DNA of 43,659 nt from an uncultured Prevotellaceae bacterium. GTDB taxonomy: Bacteria; Bacteroidota; Bacteroidia; Bacteroidales; Bacteroidaceae. Shown here in pieces: positions 37,101 through 43,659 of the stretch. Made by a program: the position numbers and the translations under genes. A model generated the notes under the pieces. The model made no database searches. It saw only the letters and a list, made by a program, of their open reading frames with translations, and was not told where the DNA came from. Positions within the stretch are counted from its first letter, which is position 1. The number at the start of each line of letters is the position of its first letter. Location: contig CACXQL010000011.1 in the NCBI GenBank assembly GCA_902769805.1, positions 1 through 43,659 on the forward strand. Reading direction: 5' to 3'.

Positions 37101-37246
37101 GGTGTTCTTGCCGGCAGGAACTGTCCACCGATGACGGGCTCGTTGTCATCTTGAGAAATGACGGTACCAGAAACTTTTGTCTGTGCCAGTGCGAGTCCCA
37201 AACTCAGGAACAAGCAGGCCAAAAACATCGTTAGTCTTTTTTCCAT
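34170..37246 (-). pseudogene. SusC/RagA-family TonB-dependent transporter of PUL 2, frame-broken in the N-terminal domain
   Basis: Two reading frames together make one SusC. The first (ATG 37246) gives a signal peptide and the start of the regulatory-like domain, VSGTVISQDDNEPVIG, then goes out of frame near 37125 and stops at 37031. The second opens in the next frame with VPAGKNTLRITYVGMEPIE and continues through the TonB-box region (LDEVIVVAYGTAKKTSFTGS), plug (IRIRGFGSINASNDPLYVVDG) and complete barrel to an aromatic end at 34170. The missing piece is the conserved GATV ... TDxDGNFSI core, about 22-24 codons; the span length (3077) implies an indel of 3n+1 bases, about 70. The transporter is probably not made unless translation restarts downstream without a signal peptide. 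An assembly error is possible. Confidence 0.85.
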
Positions 37247-37332
37247 AAACACTCTCTTAATTATTATTATATTGATATATTATACTTTGCAATTAGAACT
37301 GCCCTTAAAAGGGGTCTGCACACAAGATTTTG

Positions 37333-37364
37333 CAAAATTACAACAATTATTCACAATCAACAAA
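37333..37364 (-). promoter_or_regulatory. Promoter of PUL 2 susC
   Basis: On the minus strand TTTG (37361-37364), 20 bases, TAATTTTG (37333-37340): full consensus match. It implies a leader of about 80 nt before ATG 37246, holding a short hairpin (CCCTT/AAGGG near 37302-37315). Confidence 0.75.
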
Positions 37365-37498
37365 TAAATTTTATAAAAACACATCTTTTTGCGCCAATTT
37401 TTAACATTTTAGTATCTTTTTGTACCCTATTACTAAGATTTGGCACTTAAAAATGCAGTTTGTTTATCGTTGTATAGAAAACAGAAAACACACTCTCT

Positions 37499-37522
37499 TA
37501 CCTTATATATATTATATAGGTA
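37499..37522 (-). terminator. AT-rich inverted repeat, possible terminator of the metzincin gene
   Basis: TACC and GGTA flank complementary AT-rich arms about 30 bases after the metzincin stop. The stem is weak and not followed by a T-run. Apart from this and the susC promoter, 37247-37551 is AT-rich and holds no gene I can support. Confidence 0.3.
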
Positions 37523-37551
37523 CGCGCGAGATAAGATGACATCATATGTTC

Positions 37552-38880
37552 TTATCTTCTCACTACAGGCATCTGCCTGACAGGTACTTTCGGACAGGGA
37601 GTTATCTTCTTGATGTCCAAAGGAGCTGATACAGCTCTCATGGTCTTTCCCGTCGTATTATAGTCCACCAGTTTAGGACCTGGTACTAATGGGGCATACT
37701 TGAGGATATGACGGGTACGCGCCCGTTGCTGGGCAGTGAACTTCTCATTGGTGGTATAGGTGTAGTCGAGGATATTATCTGCCAGGAACTCCTCATTGGT
37801 CTTGCAGTCAATACGGGTGGCAACCTCCTTCATAGAGATATCCTTCCTGCCACTTGCTATGATGTCGTCTAACAGCTTCGCCACATATGCCATATAGTTA
37901 TCATAGTCGCTGATATGCGTGTCATCGCAGGCATCGTCATTATTACACTCGTCATTGGAGAAGGTATGGAGCAGCCCTAAATAATGTCCCAGCTCATGAG
38001 CCATAGTAGCTACCACATAACGGGGATTATACGACTTGTTATCCTGCCATTCATAGATACCCGCATTGTTAATACATACACCCCACGACTGATTCAAATA
38101 GGCATAGTCGTTGGCAGCATCTGTCGCCAAGAGACTGTCCAACGGATGAGCCTTGGAAACAACGGGTAGTGTAGTAATACCCATTGTCGTTGACTCCTTA
38201 CTACTCTGTTTGAAGCGGAAGACATAAATATTGATATTCTTCTTCAGATTCAGTTGATAGTCAGAGAACTCTTCGTTGGTGTGGTCAAGGAACTTGCCTG
38301 GGTCGTATTCCTTGAACTTCACTTCATGACGGATGATACCAGGTTCTTTCAGCTTCTTACCCTCCTTGTCATACTTCGCCATCTCAAAGACGATATTCAT
38401 CTTATTGGCGGCATAGAGCTTATTGACACCTTCGAGTATTTTCTTCAACTGACTCTCCTTTACATTCAGGGTATCGTTGGAAGCGTCGTTGTACATCACA
38501 TGGAAGACCACTGGCAGATGATAGACATAATCGTCAAGGTTGCCGGTAAAGGCTGGTTGGGAGACACTGATCTCCTGTGACTTACCGCCAGAGATGACTG
38601 TAACCTTACCTGAACGGGGCTTATCGGTGATATTAGGACTGACCCAAAGGGTGATTGTTGCCTCATCGCCACTCGACCTCACAGGATAGCACCAGTTACG
38701 GCAGTTGGCATCGCTGGACACCTGCCAACTGCCACTGTTTGTCAGACGTATCTCCTGTTCACAGACATCAGCATTCCATGTGAACGACAACTGACCATCA
38801 GTCACCTGCACACCCTGCTCATCGCTCTTACAGCCAACAAACAGGGTGGCTATCGTCAGGCACACCAACCACTTCCTCAT
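37552..38880 (-). CDS. Zinc-dependent metalloprotease lipoprotein with BACON domain (metzincin, M43-like)
   Basis: A 442-residue lipoprotein (lipobox LFVGC). Residues about 30-110 form a BACON-type domain (WQVSSDANCRNWCYP ... SGKVTVISGGKSQEISVSQ). The protease part begins with YHLPVVFHVMYND and carries the extended zinc motif HELGHYLGLLH starting at His295, followed by paired-Cys DECNNDDACDDT and an NILDYTY segment in the place of the Met-turn. This matches the Bacteroidota zinc-dependent metalloproteinase lipoprotein family. It should act at the cell surface or periplasm; substrate unknown. It follows the coiled-coil lipoprotein by 6 bases, so they are co-transcribed. Confidence 0.9.
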   Translation of the reverse strand: MRKWLVCLTIATLFVGCKSDEQGVQVTDGQLSFTWNADVCEQEIRLTNSGSWQVSSDANCRNWCYPVRSSGDEATITLWVSPNITDKPRSGKVTVISGGKSQEISVSQPAFTGNLDDYVYHLPVVFHVMYNDASNDTLNVKESQLKKILEGVNKLYAANKMNIVFEMAKYDKEGKKLKEPGIIRHEVKFKEYDPGKFLDHTNEEFSDYQLNLKKNINIYVFRFKQSSKESTTMGITTLPVVSKAHPLDSLLATDAANDYAYLNQSWGVCINNAGIYEWQDNKSYNPRYVVATMAHELGHYLGLLHTFSNDECNNDDACDDTHISDYDNYMAYVAKLLDDIIASGRKDISMKEVATRIDCKTNEEFLADNILDYTYTTNEKFTAQQRARTRHILKYAPLVPGPKLVDYNTTGKTMRAVSAPLDIKKITPCPKVPVRQMPVVRR

Positions 38881-38886
38881 GGGCTC

Positions 38887-39738
38887 TTACTTGACGAGGA
38901 CAACCAGATACTTGCTGGTTGACCAGAACAACTGTGGATTGGTGATACGCAGTACATACTGCTTATTGGCATCACGCTCCAACACATAGCTGGAGGATGG
39001 ATGAGCTGTCAACAACTGAGCCGAGCGTGAGTACAGCTTGATTTCCTTGTCCACGCGGATGTCTATCTTCGTGAAGTATTCACGGTTGAAGTTCGACTGC
39101 AGTACTTTGCCATTCTCGATGATATGCTGCTCCTTCAACTCACTCTTCGTACCAAAGACGAACCAAGCGGTATTGAGGGCCTTGTCCTGAGCCGAGATTG
39201 TCTCTGCTTTCTGAGAGATCTCTGCCTTCTGTTGAGAAGTCTCCACAGTGAGGTCAGCCACCTCATTACCCAGTTCGGCAAGACGGATATCCCTTGACTG
39301 CAGGTCATTCCGCAACTGGGCTATCTCTTTGTCTTTATCCTCCATCTGCTGTATGAGGTTCTCAATAGTCTTACGCAACTCATCGCCTTTCACAGAACTT
39401 GTACGCAGCTGGTTCTTCAGTTTGTTGATGAGTTCACGGTTGTGCTGCATCGTCTGCTGGATCTGTGCGATATTCTCACGGATACGCTCTACACGGTTAG
39501 CGCCCTCACCTGCCTTGGCAAGTGTCACACGATCCTGAGCGGCATTGATGGTACGGAAACCTTCCTCAATCTCGTTGAAGGTAGCCATCATGTCATTGAT
39601 CTCATTGTCTTTCTGCTGGATGATACGGTTCAGCGAGTCAGCTTGCTGTGCCATCATCAACTCCTCTGGTTTCGGTCCCTGCTGTTTACAGGCAACCACT
39701 GCTACGGCACCAAGTGCCAAAATCATTAACTTTTTCAT
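38887..39738 (-). CDS. Coiled-coil lipoprotein, possibly Cbp1-type adhesin family
   Basis: A 283-residue lipoprotein (lipobox AVVAC, Cys17). From about residue 30 to 190 it is a long heptad-like coiled coil rich in Gln, Glu, Lys and Asn. The C-terminal about 90 residues are globular: ALNTAWFVFGTKSELKEQHII, then a beta-rich tail ending LVVLVK. The coil plus AWFVFGTKSELKEQ combination recalls the Bacteroidota family annotated as Cbp1 collagen-binding adhesin, but I am working from memory and the adhesin role is uncertain. It sits between rsmI (37-base gap) and the metzincin gene. Confidence 0.75.
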   Translation of the reverse strand: MKKLMILALGAVAVVACKQQGPKPEELMMAQQADSLNRIIQQKDNEINDMMATFNEIEEGFRTINAAQDRVTLAKAGEGANRVERIRENIAQIQQTMQHNRELINKLKNQLRTSSVKGDELRKTIENLIQQMEDKDKEIAQLRNDLQSRDIRLAELGNEVADLTVETSQQKAEISQKAETISAQDKALNTAWFVFGTKSELKEQHIIENGKVLQSNFNREYFTKIDIRVDKEIKLYSRSAQLLTAHPSSSYVLERDANKQYVLRITNPQLFWSTSKYLVVLVK

Positions 39739-39775
39739 ATTCTTGTTATAACTATCAATTTTAAACTTTCAACTT

Positions 39776-40450
39776 TCAACATCCCCTCCCCGCAAGGACA
39801 ATCACAAACTCCCCTCGTGGCTCATGCTCCGTAAAGTGGGCTATCACCTCTTCCAAGGTACCACGGACACTCTCCTCGTGTACCTTACTGATCTCTCGGC
39901 ATACACTCACCTGACGTTCTTTACCCATCACTTCGGCAAACTGCTGCAAAGTTTTCAGTACCCGATAGGGCGACTCATAGAACACCATCGTACGCTCTTC
40001 CTCTGCCAGACTCTGAATCTTCGTCTGCCGTCCCTTCTTCTGAGGAAGGAAACCCTCAAAACAGAAACGGTCACAGGGGAGCCCGCTGCTCACCAAGGCT
40101 GGTACAAAGGCCGTGGCACCTGGCAGTGTCTGCACTTCTATACCTGCACGGACAGCCTCACGCACCAGATAGAAACCTGGGTCAGAGATGCCTGGTGTTC
40201 CTGCATCACTGATGAGTGCTACGGTCTGTCCTGCCTGCAAGCGTTCCACAATAGCGGCACTCGTGCCATGTTCGTTGAATTTATGGTGGGAAAGGAGATG
40301 CTGCTGAATATCAAAATGCTTCAGCAGGATGCCCGACGTACGCGTATCCTCTGCCAATACAAGATCAGCTTCTTTCAGGACACGGATGGCACGGAGCGTC
40401 ATATCCTCCATGTTACCTACAGGCGTGGGTACAATATATAAAATGCCCAT
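39776..40450 (-). CDS. rsmI: 16S rRNA (cytidine1402-2'-O)-methyltransferase
   Basis: A 224-residue SAM-dependent methyltransferase of the tetrapyrrole-methylase fold. Motifs: YIVPTPVGNMEDMT at the N-terminus, AEDTRTSGILLKHF, ALISDAGTPGISDPG and GATAFVPALVSSGLP, ending in the GEFVIVL strand. It methylates the ribose of C1402 in the 16S decoding centre. The frame stays open upstream to 40630, but ATG 40450 is preferred: RsmI proteins begin directly at this strand, and a -7 element lies 8 bases upstream. The gene is normal in length and is followed by two lipoprotein genes in the same direction. Confidence 0.95.
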   Translation of the reverse strand: MGILYIVPTPVGNMEDMTLRAIRVLKEADLVLAEDTRTSGILLKHFDIQQHLLSHHKFNEHGTSAAIVERLQAGQTVALISDAGTPGISDPGFYLVREAVRAGIEVQTLPGATAFVPALVSSGLPCDRFCFEGFLPQKKGRQTKIQSLAEEERTMVFYESPYRVLKTLQQFAEVMGKERQVSVCREISKVHEESVRGTLEEVIAHFTEHEPRGEFVIVLAGRGC

Positions 40451-40458
40451 GACGGGTG

Positions 40459-40466
40459 CAAAGATA
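40459..40466 (-). promoter_or_regulatory. -7 element at the rsmI start, possibly leaderless
   Basis: TATCTTTG on the minus strand ends 8 bases before ATG 40450. No TTTG is found at the right distance upstream, so the assignment is moderate. Confidence 0.45.
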
Positions 40467-40540
40467 CTGCTTTTTACACAAATCTGCCATCCTTTAACTC
40501 CCTTTAACTCCCTTTCGTCTCTTTGATTCATATTTTTTCT

Positions 40541-40548
40541 TATCTTTG
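40541..40548 (+). promoter_or_regulatory. -7 element upstream of the DUF4836-type lipoprotein gene
   Basis: TATCTTTG on the plus strand, 38 bases before ATG 40587. A TTTG at 40522-40525 is 15 bases upstream, a little closer than ideal. Confidence 0.55.
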
Positions 40549-40586
40549 TGCCAAAATTTGAATGTATATACAACTTAAACCCTAAA

Positions 40587-42035
40587 ATGATATTTAGTAT
40601 GAAACAGAGAAAGTGCAATTTGTTGTACATGCTGCTGATAGCAGTATTCGTACTCTCATCGTGTTCAAAGTCTTCTCAGAAGAATGCAAAGTTCATCCCT
40701 GACAATGCTGCTGTCATCAGTATCGATGTCAAACAGATCATTGAAAAGAGCAAGATCGCTGACAATGCAGATGCTAAGAAGAAACTGCAGGCGACTATGG
40801 AAGAAGGTGTCAAGAACCAGGAGACCAAGAATCTTATTAAGAAGATTATGGAAGACCCCACCAAGGCTGGTATTGACCTGAAAGAGCCTATCTTCGTTTT
40901 CTTTGCAGACAATAACGACAAGCAGGCTGCTGTTGCAACAATCTCCAGCAAGGATGACTTCCTGGAGTTGGCTAATGCCTTACAGAAGGAAGACGGCGGC
41001 GAGCCTGTTAAAGAAAAAGACGGCATCCAGTATATCCAGGACGGCAAGGCTGTTGTTGCCTTCGACGATGCCGCTTTCTTTATCTCTGAGAGCTATAGCC
41101 TCGATGATGTCATTGCCAAGTTCAAGAACGACGACACCAAGGGCACGATGGCTGAGAACGATGATTTCGCTAAGCTCGCTGAAGCCAAAGGCTTTATCAA
41201 GGCACTTATTCCTATGGCTATTGCTGAAGGTGTCATGGATGCCGATGCCAAGAAGATGCTCCCTGAGGGTGCTGAGCTGAAAGACCTCAGCATCATCCTC
41301 AACCTCACTACTGACAAGGGGGAGGCAAAGCTCTCCTTCGAGACCATCGCCAAGTCTGACGCTTGGAAGAACTACATCAAGGAGTCTACCGAGATGTGCG
41401 GCAAGATTGCTGGTGACTATCTGAAATATCTCCCGAAGGGTGCTTTTATGGCGTATGCTAACATCAATGGTAAGAAGATGTTTGAGTTGTTTGACAAGAA
41501 AGGCATCTTCGATCAGGGTGGTATTAAAGATATAAAGGATGAGGTAAAGAAAGTGCTGGAGGCTATCGAAGGCGACTTCGCTCTCAGCATAGGTAACGTC
41601 AATGTCGATAAGTCTGCTGTTATAAATGTGCCTGGTGTTGTAGCCTATCTGAAGACCAAGGATACCAGCATTACAGACAAGGTTAAGGAGCAGGGAATCA
41701 ATCCTGACGAGGACATGGACTTCGGTTTCAAGAATGGTGCTACTTATTTTGTCGTTGGTGAGGATGCTGCCTTCACAGAGGCTAAGAGTGGTTTCGACAA
41801 GAGCGTCATCAACGGACGCCGTGTCTATATCTTCTGCGATATTGCATCTATTGCTAAGGTAGCAGATCTTATCAACGCAGATGCTAAAGATGCTGCCAGC
41901 GCTGCCAGCGAGTATATCAAGACCGCTGAGTTCTACGACACCAGCGATACCGCAGGTGAACTGGTTGTGAAGATGAGTGATGCCGAAAAGGATCCTATCG
42001 AGAACATTGTGAATCTGATCGCCAAACAGTTCTAA
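40587..42035 (+). CDS. DUF4836-type lipoprotein
   Basis: About 482 residues. ATG 40587 or 40599 is the start: either gives a signal peptide with lipobox VLSSC. The body begins KFIPDNAAVISIDVKQI, typical of a Bacteroidota lipoprotein family of unknown function (DUF4836), and continues with alternating helices and strands rich in Lys, Asp and Ala (e.g. YLPKGAFMAYANINGKKMF). No enzyme motif is seen. The family is conserved in gut Bacteroidota, presumably as a periplasmic or outer-membrane lipoprotein. The following membrane protein gene starts 4 bases after its stop, so the two are probably made together. Confidence 0.8.
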   Translation: MIFSMKQRKCNLLYMLLIAVFVLSSCSKSSQKNAKFIPDNAAVISIDVKQIIEKSKIADNADAKKKLQATMEEGVKNQETKNLIKKIMEDPTKAGIDLKEPIFVFFADNNDKQAAVATISSKDDFLELANALQKEDGGEPVKEKDGIQYIQDGKAVVAFDDAAFFISESYSLDDVIAKFKNDDTKGTMAENDDFAKLAEAKGFIKALIPMAIAEGVMDADAKKMLPEGAELKDLSIILNLTTDKGEAKLSFETIAKSDAWKNYIKESTEMCGKIAGDYLKYLPKGAFMAYANINGKKMFELFDKKGIFDQGGIKDIKDEVKKVLEAIEGDFALSIGNVNVDKSAVINVPGVVAYLKTKDTSITDKVKEQGINPDEDMDFGFKNGATYFVVGEDAAFTEAKSGFDKSVINGRRVYIFCDIASIAKVADLINADAKDAASAASEYIKTAEFYDTSDTAGELVVKMSDAEKDPIENIVNLIAKQF

Positions 42036-42039
42036 TTCC

Positions 42040-43248
42040 TTGAATAAGTTACTCTACAGGCTTTTAAGCCGACATATGAACGCAGGACAGTTGGCGGGCT
42101 TCGTGCTCGCCAACCTCTGTGGAATGACCATCGTCCTCGCTGCCATCCAGTTTGCTACTGACATCATCCCGATGTTCACAGGCAACGACAGCTTCATGAA
42201 GCCGGGACAGATGGTAATGGCTAAGCATGTGAGTACGATGCGCACCCTGACAGGGAAGGCACCGACTTTCTCAGAGAAAGATATTACCGAGGTACGCCAA
42301 CAGCCTTCTGTCAGTAATGTAGGGGCTTTCACGCCCTCCCTGTTCAGCGTCGTTGCCACCATTGGCAGTGAACGGTTAGGCGTACAGTTCTCCACAGAAA
42401 TGTTCTTCGAGTCAGTACCCGACGATTTCATGGATATCGATCTCTACCGTTGGAAATGGGAGTCAGGCTCCAACGATATTCCCATCGTACTGCCCCGTAA
42501 CTATCTCAACCTCTATAATTTCGGTTTTGCCAGCAGTCAGGGACTGCCTACCCTCTCTGAGGATCTTGTCTCAATGGCGAAGATACACTTCTATCTTCGC
42601 GGCACAGCAGCAAGCAAGGAATTGACTGGTCATGTCGTAGCCTTCTCCAAGAAGCTCAACACCATCCTTGTGCCTCAGAAGTTCATGGATGAGATGAATG
42701 CCACCCTCTCTCCTGACCGCCAGCCAAAACCCTCACGACTCATCGTCACTGTCAGCAACCCCACTGACGAGAAGATCGCCGAGTTCCTCGCAACAAAAGG
42801 CTATGAAACAGAGGCGAACGATACTGAAGCGGCACGTACGGCTCATTTCCTGCGTATCATCATCAGCATCGTCCTCGTCATTGGACTTATTATTAGTGCC
42901 CTCGCCTTCTATGTCCTGCTTCTCAGCATCTTCCTGTTGTTACAGAAAAATACCGAGAAGATAGACAATCTCTTGTTGATAGGCTATTCCCCACAAGCCG
43001 TGGCACACCCCTATCATTTGCTGACCATCGGTCTCAACACACTGGTACTCCTATTGTCCGTTGGCATCGTCCTCCTGTTACGAGCCTACTATCTCCCGTT
43101 GTTTGGGCAACTCTATCCCAGCTATAGTGCTGCCAGCCTGAGTCCTGCCCTTCTGACAGGCATCGGACTCTATCTATTAGTTGCCCTGCTTAATTACATA
43201 GCCATCCGCCGTAAAGTCATGAGTGTATGGCATCTGCATGAGCAGTAA
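42040..43248 (+). CDS. FtsX/MacB-like integral membrane protein (ABC permease-like)
   Basis: About 402 residues. One membrane helix near the N-terminus (GFVLANLCGMTIVLAAIQF), a large periplasmic domain (about 45-265), and three C-terminal helices (IIISIVLVIGLIISALAFYV, a middle pair, LLTGIGLYLLVALLNYIAI). This is the layout of FtsX/MacB-type permeases. The best start is a TTG at 42040 (NKLLYRLLSRHMN), since that positively charged segment precedes the first helix; ATG 42076 is the alternative. No ATP-binding partner is in the window, so it may work with the preceding lipoprotein or a distant ATPase. Transport activity is not shown. Confidence 0.75.
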   Translation: MNKLLYRLLSRHMNAGQLAGFVLANLCGMTIVLAAIQFATDIIPMFTGNDSFMKPGQMVMAKHVSTMRTLTGKAPTFSEKDITEVRQQPSVSNVGAFTPSLFSVVATIGSERLGVQFSTEMFFESVPDDFMDIDLYRWKWESGSNDIPIVLPRNYLNLYNFGFASSQGLPTLSEDLVSMAKIHFYLRGTAASKELTGHVVAFSKKLNTILVPQKFMDEMNATLSPDRQPKPSRLIVTVSNPTDEKIAEFLATKGYETEANDTEAARTAHFLRIIISIVLVIGLIISALAFYVLLLSIFLLLQKNTEKIDNLLLIGYSPQAVAHPYHLLTIGLNTLVLLLSVGIVLLLRAYYLPLFGQLYPSYSAASLSPALLTGIGLYLLVALLNYIAIRRKVMSVWHLHEQ

Positions 43249-43269
43249 CATAAAAAACATCCTAAGAAA

Positions 43270-43301
43270 TTTGGCAGATTGAAAAAATATGCCTACCTTT
43301 G
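43270..43301 (+). promoter_or_regulatory. Promoter of tRNA-Lys
   Basis: TTTG (43270-43273), 20 bases, TACCTTTG (43294-43301): full consensus match, 24 bases before the mature tRNA 5' end. Confidence 0.75.
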
Positions 43302-43325
43302 CACCCGCTTTAAGCATCAAAGGTA

Positions 43326-43401
43326 GATCCGTTAGCTCAGTTGGTAGAGCACAACACTTTTAATGTTGGGGTCTTGGGTTCGAGCCCCAAACGGATCACC
43401 A
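43326..43401 (+). tRNA. tRNA-Lys (anticodon TTT)
   Basis: The cloverleaf can be drawn fully: acceptor GATCCGT/ACGGATC, D-arm with GCTC-AGTTGGTA-GAGC, anticodon stem CAACA/TGTTG around loop CTTTTAA (TTT anticodon, Lys), and T-arm with GGTTCGAGCCCC. The CCA end is encoded (43399-43401). It has its own promoter and a terminator, so it is a single-gene unit. Confidence 0.97.
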
Positions 43402-43406
43402 AGAAC

Positions 43407-43446
43407 AATCCGCAAGAAACTGATTATCAGTCGCTTGCGGATTTTT
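43407..43446 (+). terminator. Rho-independent terminator of tRNA-Lys
   Basis: Perfect 10-bp stem AATCCGCAAG / CTTGCGGATT with an inner CTGA/TCAG hairpin and a following T-run, 5 bases after the CCA end. Confidence 0.9.
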
Positions 43447-43541
43447 GCATCCATAAAGTGCACCACATTTGCACCACTCAGCCACTATAACAAGGTTTTA
43501 CAAACTGCCTCAAATACCATGAAACGGCAAATTAACACTTA

Positions 43542-43659
43542 TTAGAGTTGTTTCAATAACTCTCTGCCTTTCTTAGTCAGATAGTATGATTGCATTGGAT
43601 GATTTGGAGCCTCAGGATAAAGCATAGCAATATAACCGGCTTCAATGTTTGGCACAATA
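43542..43659 (-). CDS. 3' end of a gene with a probable winged-helix C-terminus (partial)
   Basis: The frame enters from beyond the window and ends at 43542 with about 38 residues visible: IEAGYIAMLYPEAPNHPMQ then YYLTKKGRELLKQL. This pattern of a short beta-hairpin followed by LTxKGxxLL is the end of winged-helix domains found, for example, at the C-termini of AlbA_2/ATP-binding and Fic proteins. Which protein it is cannot be told from this part. Between it and the tRNA terminator (43447-43541) I see no gene, only a repeated TGCACCAC motif. Confidence 0.6.
   Translation of the reverse strand, partial: IVPNIEAGYIAMLYPEAPNHPMQSYYLTKKGRELLKQL

Noticed and set aside
40491-40515. Tandem CTTTAACTCC repeat upstream of rsmI
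   Set aside because: Only about two and a half 10-bp copies in a T/C-rich intergenic stretch; could be chance and no function is suggested.
1-43659. Insertion sequences or transposase genes
   Set aside because: No transposase-like protein or terminal inverted repeat pair with target duplication was seen, despite the disrupted genes.

Overview
The window reads as chromosomal DNA of a Prevotella-like member of the Bacteroidota. The evidence is repeated matches to the Bacteroidota promoter (TTTG, about 20 bases, TAnnTTTG), two SusC/SusD glycan-uptake loci, lipoproteins with short lipoboxes, a C10 protease with a T9SS-like tail, and near-absence of Shine-Dalgarno sites. No genus call can be proved from the sequence alone.

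Layout: (1) Positions 1-5180, minus strand, AT-rich: a tightly packed operon vWA protein > second vWA protein > PP2C phosphatase > kinase A > kinase B. It resembles the TerY-P phosphorylation triad, with the vWA and kinase parts duplicated. Two of the five genes are frame-broken: kinase B by a 17-bp tandem duplication just before its catalytic loop, the second vWA gene near its 5' end. A promoter about 370 nt upstream implies a long leader. (2) 5815-11772: an OmpA-family lipoprotein, then divergently purL (FGAM synthase) followed with stop/start overlaps by two half-size chromate-transporter-family genes. (3) 11776-26911, minus strand: an arabinan utilisation locus: membrane-bound AraC-type regulator, SusC, SusD, a surface glycan-binding lipoprotein with duplicated modules, and three GH43 enzymes (two look like endo-arabinanases). 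(4) 27189-27797: a small outer-membrane beta-barrel gene with its own promoter and terminator. (5) 27952-37246, minus strand: a second PUL: SusC (frame-broken near its N-terminus), SusD, a SusE-position lipoprotein, a C10 cysteine protease and a GH127 beta-L-arabinofuranosidase. (6) 37552-40450, minus strand: rsmI, a coiled-coil lipoprotein and a BACON-type metzincin lipoprotein. (7) 40587-43659: a DUF4836-type lipoprotein, an FtsX-like membrane protein, tRNA-Lys(TTT), and the 3' end of a gene with a probable winged-helix terminus.

How it works together: PUL 1 should bind, import and cleave alpha-1,5-arabinan from pectin. PUL 2 joins a protease to a beta-L-arabinofuranosidase, which suggests arabinosylated plant glycoproteins such as extensins, although its SusC appears broken. 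In both PULs a hairpin separates the binding/import genes from the catalytic genes. The most unusual points are the duplicated, partly disrupted vWA-PP2C-kinase operon, the 17-bp duplication, the protease/GH127 pairing and the kinase-less membrane regulator.
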